Part shown: piece after piece, positions 1-5,730 of the stretch
Numbering within the stretch: the stretch's first letter is position 1
Layout: each line of letters opens with the position of its first letter
Source: Christensenella sp. UBA7707
GTDB taxonomy: Bacteria > Bacillota > Clostridia > Christensenellales > CAG-138
NCBI GenBank assembly: GCA_002482435.1
Contig: DLFZ01000233.1
Span: 3,050-17,647, forward strand
Reading direction: 5' to 3'
DNA length: 14,598 nucleotides
Notes under the pieces: generated by a model
The model's database searches: none
Seen by the model: only the letters and a program-made list of their open reading frames with translations
Told to the model about the DNA's origin: nothing
Program-made: the position numbers and the translations under genes

Positions 1-801
1 GCGGGGAAAAGCAGCACCATCAAGATCATGTGCGGCATCCTCACGCCGGAAGAGGGAACCTGTGTGATCGACGGCCTTGTGCCGTGGAAGGAGCGCCGTG
101 CGCATGTGAAACGCATCGGCGTGGTGTTCGGGCAGCGCACCCAGCTTTGGTGGGATGTTCCCGTAATCGACTCGTTTGAGCTGATTCGGGACATTTACCG
201 CGTGGAGCCGCAGCGCTACAAAAAAAGTGCAGAGGAGCTTACCGAGCTTTTGGAGCTTGGCGAGCTTTTGAAAACCCCCGCGCGCCAGCTTTCCCTTGGT
301 CAAAGGATGCGCTGCGAAATTGCCGCGTCGCTTTTGCACGAGCCGTCCATCCTTTTTTTGGACGAGCCGACCATCGGCCTGGACGCGGTTTCAAAAATCG
401 CCGTGCGAAGCTTCATCAAGCGCGTCAACCGCGAAAGGAAAACCACCGTGGTTCTCACCACCCACGACATGCAGGACATTGAAGCACTTACCGAGCGCAT
501 TCTCCTCATCGGCAAAGGTAAAATTTTGCTGGATGGGTCGCTTTCGCAGCTCAAAACGAGAAACTCCCCCTACAAAACCGTTACGCTTACCTGTTCGGGC
601 GGTACGTTTGCACCGCAAAGAGGCATTGCACTGAAGGAGCAAACGGATGGGCGCGCCGTGTTTGCGGTGGATACGCGGGAGGTCTCCGTTTCGGACGCCA
701 TCGCCGTGCTCACCAAAAATGCAGACGTTACCGACCTTTCGGTTGCGGGCACAAGCGCGGAGGAAATGGTGGTTTCGCTGTATGAGGAGTTCCGCATATG
801 A
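1..801 (+). CDS. ABC-2 exporter ATP-binding subunit (5' end cut by window)
   Basis: The reading frame is open from base 1, so the start and about 35-40 N-terminal residues lie outside the window. The first visible residues, AGKSST, are the end of the Walker A loop. Then come a Q-loop region (VVFGQRTQLWWD), the signature LSLGQRMRCE, Walker B ILFLDEPTIGLD and the switch histidine in TTHDMQDIE. The FGQRTQLWWD and LSLGQRMR wording is typical of the uncharacterised ABC-2 ATPase family COG4586, which is normally encoded with permeases of the COG4587 and COG3694 types, exactly the next two genes. It should power export through those permeases at the cytoplasmic membrane. The substrate is unknown; related systems are annotated as drug, antibiotic or viologen exporters, but nothing here fixes that. 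The stop overlaps the next start (ATGA). Confidence 0.93.
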   Translation, partial: AGKSSTIKIMCGILTPEEGTCVIDGLVPWKERRAHVKRIGVVFGQRTQLWWDVPVIDSFELIRDIYRVEPQRYKKSAEELTELLELGELLKTPARQLSLGQRMRCEIAASLLHEPSILFLDEPTIGLDAVSKIAVRSFIKRVNRERKTTVVLTTHDMQDIEALTERILLIGKGKILLDGSLSQLKTRNSPYKTVTLTCSGGTFAPQRGIALKEQTDGRAVFAVDTREVSVSDAIAVLTKNADVTDLSVAGTSAEEMVVSLYEEFRI

Positions 802-1601
802 AAAGCTATCTTGCGATGTTTCGTATCCGCTTTCTTCATGGGCTTCAATACCGCGCGGCCGCATACGCGGGCGTTGCGACGCAGTTTGCTTGGGGGTTCA
901 TGGAAATCCTCATGTTTGCGGCGTTTTATAAGGAGAATGCCGCGGCGTTCCCGATGGGCTTTTCGCAGCTTTCAAACTACATTTGGCTTCAACAGGCGTT
1001 TCTGGCGCTGTTCATGGTGTGGTTTTTGGATGAGGAGATTTTTGCGGGCATCCGCGAAGGGCATGTGGCCTACGAGCTTGCCCGCCCGCTCGACCTTTAT
1101 TGGATGTGGTTTATGAAAAACGCCGCAGTTCGGTTGTCAAAGGCTGTGCTCCGAAGTATGCCCATCCTTTTGGTGGCGGCGTTCTTACCCGCGCCCTACG
1201 GGCTTTCGCTCCCGCCAAATTTTGGGAGCTTCCTGTGGTTTCTTGTTACGGCGGCGCTCGGGTATTTCACGGTGGTGGCGTACTGCATGCTCGTTTACAT
1301 CGCCACGTTTTATACCGTAAACCCCTCGGGCGTGCGTATTGTGGCGGTTTCTCTGGCAGAGTTTCTTTCGGGCGGAATCATACCGCTGCCGTTTTTGCCC
1401 GATGGGGTGAGAAAAGTGCTCGAGCTTACACCGTTTGCCTCCATGCAGAACCTCCCCCTTTTGATCTATGGCGGCAGCGTGAGTGGGGCGGCGCTTCTTC
1501 GGGGCGTGGCGCTTCAGGTGTGCTGGCTTTTGGCGCTTGTACTTCTTGGCCGGACATGGATGAGCCGCGCAATCAAAAAGGTTGTCGTGCAGGGAGGCTG
1601 A
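798..1601 (+). CDS. ABC-2 type exporter permease, first subunit
   Basis: A 267-residue integral membrane protein with about six hydrophobic segments, roughly at residues 22-43, 56-75, 112-135, 142-172, 178-200 and 230-255, and short charged connections. Its size, its order after a COG4586-type ATPase and the motif region around LSGGIIPLPFLPDGV match the COG4587 ABC-2 permease family. The ATG overlaps the ATPase stop by four bases and has a GAGGAG ribosome binding site eight bases upstream, so the two genes are probably translationally coupled. It is expected to form a heterodimeric channel with the following permease. Substrate unknown. Confidence 0.9.
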   Translation: MKSYLAMFRIRFLHGLQYRAAAYAGVATQFAWGFMEILMFAAFYKENAAAFPMGFSQLSNYIWLQQAFLALFMVWFLDEEIFAGIREGHVAYELARPLDLYWMWFMKNAAVRLSKAVLRSMPILLVAAFLPAPYGLSLPPNFGSFLWFLVTAALGYFTVVAYCMLVYIATFYTVNPSGVRIVAVSLAEFLSGGIIPLPFLPDGVRKVLELTPFASMQNLPLLIYGGSVSGAALLRGVALQVCWLLALVLLGRTWMSRAIKKVVVQGG

Positions 1602-1604
1602 GCG

Positions 1605-2381
1605 ATGAAGCTTTATTTGACGTATCTTTCCATCCACATTAAAAGCCAAATGCAGTACAAGGCTTCGCTGTTTTTAACGATGCTTGGGCAGTTTTTGGTT
1701 TCCTTTTCCGCGTTTTTGGGCATGTACTTCATGTTTGCACGGTTTCATGCGGTGGAGGGTTTTTCCTTTGCCGAAGTGCTTTTGTGCTTTGCGACGGTGC
1801 TAATGGCCTTTTCACTTGCGGAATGCTTTGCACGCGGGTTCGATGGGTTTGCGCGCGTGCTCGCAAACGGTGAGTTTGACCGTATCCTTGTGCGCCCCAG
1901 AAGCGAGGTACTTCAAGTGCTTGCCTCGCGGTTTGAGCTTTCGCGTGCGGGGCGGCTATTGCAGGCGGTGGCGGTATTTTTGTATGCCATTCCGGCAAGC
2001 GGTGTCGTTTGGACCGCCGATAAGGTTTTGACGCTTACGCTGATGGTCGTTTGCGGAACCTTGGTGTTCTCCGGGCTTTTTGTTATCTACGCGGCGCTTT
2101 GCTTTTTTACAACCGAAGGGCTGGAGTTCATGAACATTTTCACCGACGGCGGCAGGGAATTCGGTGCGTACCCGTTTTCCGTCTACGGCAAGGATGTGCT
2201 CCGGTTCCTCACCTTTGTAATTCCGCTTGCGCTGTTCCAGTATTACCCGTTTTTGTATCTTGTGGGGAGAAGCGAAAGCATATGGTACATGCTGCTGCCG
2301 CTTGTGTCGCTTCTTTTCCTTGTTCCGTGCCGCTTGCTTTTCAAAATTGGACTGCGCCATTACAAATCCACAGGTTCATAA
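1605..2381 (+). CDS. ABC-2 type exporter permease, second subunit
   Basis: A 258-residue polytopic membrane protein with about six hydrophobic stretches, roughly at residues 20-45, 55-78, 113-132, 138-168, 200-222 and 230-250. The pattern (FARGFDGFARVLANGEFDRI, then LVRPR early on; FQYYPFLYLVG near the end) fits the COG3694 permease family, the usual partner of COG4586 and COG4587 proteins. Only three bases separate it from the previous stop, and a GGAGG ribosome binding site precedes the ATG, so it is the third gene of the exporter operon. No convincing Rho-independent terminator follows, so transcription could run on into the msmK leader. Confidence 0.9.
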   Translation: MKLYLTYLSIHIKSQMQYKASLFLTMLGQFLVSFSAFLGMYFMFARFHAVEGFSFAEVLLCFATVLMAFSLAECFARGFDGFARVLANGEFDRILVRPRSEVLQVLASRFELSRAGRLLQAVAVFLYAIPASGVVWTADKVLTLTLMVVCGTLVFSGLFVIYAALCFFTTEGLEFMNIFTDGGREFGAYPFSVYGKDVLRFLTFVIPLALFQYYPFLYLVGRSESIWYMLLPLVSLLFLVPCRLLFKIGLRHYKSTGS

Positions 2382-2440
2382 AGGCCAAGATTTGCTCTTT
2401 TTTCACAACACTGCATCTGGCGTGCGGCGCCAAAAGCGTA

Positions 2441-2446
2441 TATAAT
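2441..2446 (+). promoter_or_regulatory. Candidate -10 box of the msmK leader
   Basis: A perfect TATAAT in an AT-rich pocket, with predicted start near 2453. The -35 position (around 2418-2423, TGGCGT) is poor and is part of a small GC-rich dyad, so the promoter may need an activator or may not be real. If used, the msmK transcript has an untranslated leader of about 318 bases. Confidence 0.45.
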
Positions 2447-2466
2447 AATAAAAAATCATCGATTCC

Positions 2467-2567
2467 CATATGCGGCGCGCACGCGCACGCTCGTTTGAAA
2501 AACGTTGATGCAATTGTTTCACCCCCATTCCGCGCGTGGGTGTTCCGCGCCGTTGAACTTTCGTATG
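2467..2567 (+). ncRNA. Long imperfect hairpin in the msmK leader (unclassified)
   Basis: Pairing read by eye: CATATG 2467-2472 with CGTATG 2562-2567 (one G-U pair), CGGCGCG 2473-2479 with CGCGCCG 2546-2552, and ACGCGC 2481-2486 with GCGCGT 2532-2537. Asymmetric internal loops sit on the 3' side. An inner hairpin CGTTT/AAACG lies at 2492-2504. It follows the TATAAT box closely. The interrupted-duplex layout is loosely like 6S RNA, but it is short for that family and no conserved 6S bases were identified. It could also simply be a leader domain of the msmK mRNA. Confidence 0.3.
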
Positions 2568-2640
2568 CGATTTGGGCGGTTTCGCCCAAAAAATAAGGCG
2601 CCGTGCCGCTACTCCACAAAATAGCTGCGCGGGTCAACAA

Positions 2641-2649
2641 AAAGGAGGT
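2641..2649 (+). promoter_or_regulatory. Perfect Shine-Dalgarno sequence displaced from the msmK start
   Basis: AAAGGAGGT is an ideal ribosome binding site, but no usable start codon lies 5-10 bases downstream; only an ATT at 2655 has the right spacing, and it leads to a 14-residue frame. The msmK ATG is at 2771, and directly before it there is no ribosome binding site at normal spacing. The bases just after the Shine-Dalgarno (AAACC 2650-2654) can pair with GGTTT 2765-2769 just before the ATG, which would bring the two together. Confidence 0.55.
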
Positions 2650-2769
2650 AAACCATTCCGCTTCGGCTTGCGGTGCGGCAGTGTGGAGACCTGCCGTAAA
2701 GGGCTGCACCCGTATTTTGGGTGGCCTGAGAGGATGCGTGCGGAGGCACCGTCCGTCAAAGCCGGGTTT
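2650..2769 (+). ncRNA. Structured RNA domain between ribosome binding site and msmK ATG
   Basis: A closing helix AAACC 2650-2654/GGTTT 2765-2769 encloses four local hairpins found by eye. They are CCGC 2658-2661/GCGG 2670-2673 (which also holds a possible UUCG tetraloop); CGGCAG 2676-2681/CTGCCG 2691-2696 with a 9-base loop; GGC plus CACCC 2702-2711 with GGGTG plus GCC 2719-2726 (two-base bulge); and GGATG plus GTGC 2732-2741 with GCAC plus CGTCC 2746-2754 (one bulged C). The layout is a multi-branched junction like a riboswitch or other cis-acting RNA. I compared it with TPP, c-di-GMP-I, glycine, cobalamin, SAM, FMN and ZTP riboswitch motifs from memory, and none fits. The fold has not been calculated. 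Confidence 0.4.
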
Positions 2770-2770
2770 C

Positions 2771-3892
2771 ATGGCAAATGTAACCATGAAAGGCCTCAAG
2801 AAGGTGTACGACAAAAATGTGGTGGCTGTCGTCGATTTCAACCTCGAAATCGCCGACAAGGAATTCGTGGTGCTGGTAGGCCCTTCGGGCTGTGGCAAAT
2901 CCACGACACTGCGCATGGTCGCCGGTCTTGAGGAAATTTCCGAGGGCGAGCTGTACATTGGCGACAAGCTCGTCAACGATGTTGCTCCCAAGGACAGGGA
3001 CATCGCGATGGTGTTCCAGAACTATGCGCTCTACCCGCACATGACGGTGTATGAGAACATGGCGTTTGCGCTCAAACTGCGCAAGGTACCCAAGGCGGAG
3101 ATCGACAAAAAGGTTAAGGAAGCCGCGGAAATTTTGGGCATCACCGAGTATCTTGCCCGCAGGCCCAAGGCGCTTTCGGGCGGTCAGCGCCAGCGCGTCG
3201 CCATTGGCCGCGCCATCGTGCGCGAGCCGCAGGTGTTCCTGATGGACGAACCGCTTTCTAACCTCGACGCCAAGCTCAGAAACCAGATGCGCGCGGAGCT
3301 CATCAAACTGCGCGAGCGCATCGACACCACCTTCATTTACGTTACACACGACCAGACCGAGGCTATGACCCTCGGCGACCGCATCGTCGTGATGAAGGAT
3401 GGTTATGTGCAGCAGATCGGAACCCCGCACGATGTGTTCAACAAACCTTCGAATCTGTTTGTGGCCGGCTTCATCGGCACGCCGCAGATGAACTTCTTTA
3501 ACGCCAAGCTTTTGGTTTCCGGCGGTAAGTACAGCGTAAAGATCGAAGAGGCGGAAATGGAGCTGAGCGAGGAAGCGCAAGCGATCCTGCGGCAGAAGAA
3601 CGCACAGGCGTGCGATGTAACGGCGGGCATTCGTCCCGAGCATCTGGAAATTGCTTCGCAAAGCGGCAAAAACACCGTGCATGCTCGTGTGGACGTATCC
3701 GAAATGATGGGCAGCGAGGCCTACGTGCATGTGGAAGCGGCAGGAAAAGACATCGTGCTCCGCGTAACCACCACCGAAATGATCAAAAACCGCAGCTTCG
3801 GCTCCGCGAAAGAGTCGTACATCGATTTTACCGCGGCACCCGAGCATATTCATATTTTCGACAGCCAAAGTGGAGCGAACCTGCTCTATTGA
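2771..3892 (+). CDS. msmK: MsmK/MsmX/UgpC-type sugar ABC transporter ATPase
   Basis: A 373-residue ATPase of the carbohydrate-uptake (CUT1) class. Visible motifs: Walker A GPSGCGKST at residues 37-45, Q-loop Gln83, signature LSGGQRQRVAIGRA from residue 135, Walker B VFLMDE ending in Glu160, D-loop SNLDAKL, and switch His193 in THDQTEA. The C-terminal third, from about residue 235, is the OB-like TOBE regulatory domain (GIRPEHLEI). Length is normal for MalK, UgpC and MsmX. The start is set by homology (MANVTMKGLKKVY); the upstream in-frame extension is Cys/Arg-rich and unlike the family. No permease or sugar-binding genes are adjacent, so, as known for MsmX and MsmK, it probably serves several sugar importers encoded elsewhere. 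A strong terminator follows. Confidence 0.93.
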   Translation: MANVTMKGLKKVYDKNVVAVVDFNLEIADKEFVVLVGPSGCGKSTTLRMVAGLEEISEGELYIGDKLVNDVAPKDRDIAMVFQNYALYPHMTVYENMAFALKLRKVPKAEIDKKVKEAAEILGITEYLARRPKALSGGQRQRVAIGRAIVREPQVFLMDEPLSNLDAKLRNQMRAELIKLRERIDTTFIYVTHDQTEAMTLGDRIVVMKDGYVQQIGTPHDVFNKPSNLFVAGFIGTPQMNFFNAKLLVSGGKYSVKIEEAEMELSEEAQAILRQKNAQACDVTAGIRPEHLEIASQSGKNTVHARVDVSEMMGSEAYVHVEAAGKDIVLRVTTTEMIKNRSFGSAKESYIDFTAAPEHIHIFDSQSGANLLY

Positions 3893-3918
3893 TTATCAAG
3901 AAAGTGGCTTTAGCAGCT

Positions 3919-3953
3919 TTCGGGCGGATGAGAAATCATCCGCCCGAATTTTT
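3919..3953 (+). terminator. Rho-independent terminator of msmK
   Basis: A perfect 13-bp stem (3919-3931 with 3936-3948), GAAA tetraloop, then TTTTT. It lies 27 bases after the msmK stop. Confidence 0.93.
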
Positions 3954-3957
3954 GCGC

Positions 3958-3994
3958 AAAAAAGCCCCCGTCCGCAATCAAAAAGCGGCGGGGG
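3958..3994 (-). terminator. Rho-independent terminator of degV
   Basis: Read on the minus strand, CCCCCG plus CCGC pairs with GCGG plus CGGGGG (one bulged base) around a 9-base loop, followed by CTTTTTT. It lies just past the degV stop and back-to-back with the msmK terminator. Confidence 0.85.
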
Positions 3995-4002
3995 TATTGT
4001 GA

Positions 4003-4857
4003 TTAAAGCTGTTTTGGTGTTTTGCGGAGGAAGAGAATCCCGAGCGTATACGGCCCGCAGTGGCTTGAAACCGTGCAGCCCGCACGCGTTTCAATGATCT
4101 CTTGAAAGTTAGCGAGGTTTTTGATAAGCTCGCGTACCTTTTCTACGGTTTCCGGCGCGCAAGCCGGATGGGTAATGAACACGCGCGTTTGGTCGATGTC
4201 GTCAAGGTCCTTCAGCTTGTCCTTCACGTAGTTCTCGAGGGCGCGGTCAAAGCTGCCCTTGTACTTTTTTCCTACGGCCATTTTGCCGCCCTGTACCTCA
4301 ATGCTAGGCTTGAGCTGAAAAAGCTTCGCGCCAAACGCCTCGAGCCCCGTGCAGCGCCCGCCCTTGTGAAGGTAGTCGAGCTTGTCGATTACAAAGCTTG
4401 CGTCCACCCGTGGAATAAGGTCGTTGAGCCTTTCCACAATTTCGGGGGCGCTCATGCCCTTCTTCGCCATTTCCGCTGCGGCATACACCACATGCCCGTT
4501 GCCGCTTGAGAGGTTGCGCGAATCCACAACGTACACGTTTTCAAAACTCTTTGCCGCAAGCGACGCGTTCTGGTAACAGGAAGAAAATTCTGCACTGATG
4601 TTGATGTGGACAACGGCGTCGTAGGTTTCCAATAATTCCTCAAAAAGACGATGATATTCGTATACGTTGACAGCCGCCGTTTTGCACGTTTTTCCTTCCT
4701 GCTCCACGTAGCGGAAAACATCCGCAGGATAAATGTCCACGCCGTCGCGGAAAGTTTCTTCGCCCACTACAATGGCAAGCGGGGTAAGCGTTACGTTGAG
4801 TTTACTTAGGATTTCGGGGGTAAGGTCGCAGGTGGAATCCGCTGTGACCTTGATCAT
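4003..4857 (-). CDS. DegV family fatty-acid-binding protein
   Basis: A 284-residue protein of the DegV/FakB fold, close to the usual length of about 280. Family hallmarks are the N-terminal IKVTADSTCDL, the region AVNVYEYHRLFEELL replacing the more common TSQPS-type loop, INISAEFSSCYQNA, VVDSRNLSSGNG, LDYLHKGGRC and the C-terminal HCGPYTLGILF. DegV proteins bind a fatty acid between two domains; in FakAB systems they present it to the kinase FakA for phosphorylation. No fakA (DAK2-domain) gene is nearby, so the partner would be elsewhere. The start ATG follows AAAGGAGTGA on the minus strand. It has its own promoter and terminator, so it looks monocistronic. The specific lipid is unknown. Confidence 0.92.
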   Translation of the reverse strand: MIKVTADSTCDLTPEILSKLNVTLTPLAIVVGEETFRDGVDIYPADVFRYVEQEGKTCKTAAVNVYEYHRLFEELLETYDAVVHINISAEFSSCYQNASLAAKSFENVYVVDSRNLSSGNGHVVYAAAEMAKKGMSAPEIVERLNDLIPRVDASFVIDKLDYLHKGGRCTGLEAFGAKLFQLKPSIEVQGGKMAVGKKYKGSFDRALENYVKDKLKDLDDIDQTRVFITHPACAPETVEKVRELIKNLANFQEIIETRAGCTVSSHCGPYTLGILFLRKTPKQL

Positions 4858-4899
4858 GCCGGCATCACTCCTTTTTCAAATTTTTACCTAATAATTTAT

Positions 4900-4921
4900 T
4901 TGTATAACATGCATTATACAA
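4900..4921. promoter_or_regulatory. Inverted-repeat operator candidate at the degV promoter
   Basis: TTGTATAA (4900-4907) and its exact reverse complement TTATACAA (4914-4921) are separated by six bases, CATGCA. One arm contains the minus-strand -10 hexamer of degV, so a protein bound here would block transcription. The repressor is not identifiable from the window. Confidence 0.5.
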
Positions 4922-4940
4922 CAAAACCGCTCTTGTGCAA
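4913..4940 (-). promoter_or_regulatory. Promoter of degV
   Basis: On the minus strand, TTGCAC (4935-4940) and a perfect TATAAT (4913-4918) are 16 bases apart. Predicted start is near 4906, giving a leader of about 50 bases. The -35 hexamer lies inside the loop of the nrdDG terminator hairpin. Confidence 0.55.
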
Positions 4941-4947
4941 AGAGCGG
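4923..4947 (-). terminator. Candidate terminator of nrdD-nrdG
   Basis: CCGCTCTT (4927-4934) pairs perfectly with AAGAGCGG (4940-4947) around a 5-base loop. On the minus strand it is followed by TTTTGTT. The T tract is short, so termination may be incomplete. It lies about 95 bases after the nrdG stop. Nothing recognisable lies in 4948-5040. Confidence 0.6.
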
Positions 4948-5040
4948 CAGATGGCGGCAAAGTGGTCGAAAAAGGGCAGAGTGGTTGACGTGTGGTGAAA
5001 AGATGGTGCTACAACAGAAGAAGCCGCGTGCCGCAGGTGT

Positions 5041-5730
5041 TCAGTAGGCAACGACGTTGGGCTGGAAGGGCTTGATTGCCTCGGCAAACGCAAGGAGTGT
5101 TTCCGGCAAGTGCGGGGGTTTTTTGAGGCGGAACAGGTCTTCCTGACGGTAGCTTGGGGGCATGCGGTAGGGGTTTAAAACATAGCGCGGCAAAGGGGGC
5201 ATTTCTCTCGCCATCACGAGCATGTCAGAAAGCGAAAGCTGCGGTATCACCGTGGTGCGTGCCTCAAAAGAGATGGAAGAAGCAAAAAGAAGCGACGCAG
5301 TTTCCTTTACCTGCTCGGCGTTCGCGCCATTGCCTGCAATTTCGTGGTAACGGCTCCATGGCGCCTTATAGTCGAGCGCAACATAGTCGAGCGCGTTCGA
5401 GGCGAGCATGGAGCTTACGGCTTCAGGGAGTGAACCGTTGGTGTCGAGCTTTACCAAAAAACCCATGGACTTCAGGGTGAGCGCAAGCTCCTTAAGGCCC
5501 TTTTGAAGTGCCGCTTCGCCGCCGGAAAGCACAACTGCGTCAAGAAGGCCCTTGCGTTTCTCAAGAAACGCAAGGGCTTCGTTTACGTCCATGCCGATGC
5601 CTTCACCGTGAAGAATGTCGCGGTTGTGGCAATAAAAGCAATCGTAGTTACAGCCCGGGAAAAAGAATACCGCACTCAAAGCGCCCGGGTAGTCAAGCGT
5701 GGAGGATTTGATAAGCCCCGCGAGCTTCAC
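5041..5730 (-). CDS. nrdG: Anaerobic ribonucleotide reductase activating protein (radical SAM)
   Basis: A 229-residue radical-SAM enzyme that makes the glycyl radical on NrdD, using S-adenosylmethionine and a [4Fe-4S] cluster. The cluster ligands are Cys27, Cys31 and Cys34 in GCNYDCFYCHN (CX3CX2C), followed by the SAM-binding VVLSGGEA and LVKLDTNG segments. The start KLAGLIKSSTLDYPG is typical of the longer NrdG2-type activases (TIGR02495) of Clostridia rather than the short E. coli form. The start is taken as GTG at 5730, because it overlaps the nrdD stop by four bases (GTGA) and has a GAGGAG site upstream; the frame further upstream is shadow sequence within nrdD. A perfect 14-bp inverted repeat lies inside the gene at 5548-5577. 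Confidence 0.93.
   Translation of the reverse strand: MKLAGLIKSSTLDYPGALSAVFFFPGCNYDCFYCHNRDILHGEGIGMDVNEALAFLEKRKGLLDAVVLSGGEAALQKGLKELALTLKSMGFLVKLDTNGSLPEAVSSMLASNALDYVALDYKAPWSRYHEIAGNGANAEQVKETASLLFASSISFEARTTVIPQLSLSDMLVMAREMPPLPRYVLNPYRMPPSYRQEDLFRLKKPPHLPETLLAFAEAIKPFQPNVVAY
5548..5577. repeat. Perfect 14-bp inverted repeat inside nrdG
   Basis: Bases 5548-5561 and 5564-5577 are exact reverse complements with a 2-base spacer (realistically a 13-bp stem with a TCAA loop). It encodes the ordinary-looking stretch ALAFLEKRKG. Codon choice could allow a silent change in the stem, so the perfect match is striking but may be chance. Confidence 0.7.

Larger units (their letters stand above)
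2382..2770 (+). other. Long non-coding leader upstream of msmK
   Basis: 389 bases with no supported gene. It holds a TATAAT hexamer at 2441-2446 (no good -35 hexamer 16-18 bases upstream) and a small dyad TGGCG/CGCCA at 2418-2432 inside the would-be spacer. It also holds a long imperfect hairpin at 2467-2567, a TTGGGCG/CGCCCAA hairpin near 2573-2590 that is followed by A's and so is not a terminator, and a second structured domain between a perfect Shine-Dalgarno sequence and the msmK ATG. Open frames cross the area on both strands, but none has a recognisable product. Confidence 0.6.

Noticed and set aside
2493..2515. Catabolite-responsive element (cre) near TTGAAAAACGTTGATG
   Set aside because: It resembles the cre half-site, but spacing is off by one base around CG and the second half lacks symmetry.
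2573..2595. Terminator at the TTGGGCG/CGCCCAA hairpin
   Set aside because: It is followed by A's, not T's, on the plus strand, and on the minus strand the T's precede the hairpin.
2650..2769. Known riboswitch (TPP from CTGAGA, c-di-GMP-I from GGTAAACC, glycine from the reverse complement of CCTGAGAG)
   Set aside because: Only short fragments match; the other obligatory conserved blocks of each class, such as the second TPP half or GACGCAAAGCC, are missing.
2603..2770. N-terminal extension of MsmK from an ATG at 2603
   Set aside because: The translated stretch is Cys/Arg-rich, unlike any MalK or UgpC N-terminus, and MANVTMKGLKKVY at 2771 is the standard beginning.
2756..3868. A 370-codon open frame antisense to msmK, and similar long antisense frames at 7905-9167 (over fumC) and 13639-14172 (over hpt)
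   Set aside because: They mirror the codon structure of strong sense genes in GC-rich DNA, have no recognisable domains and no supporting ribosome binding sites. They are shadows.
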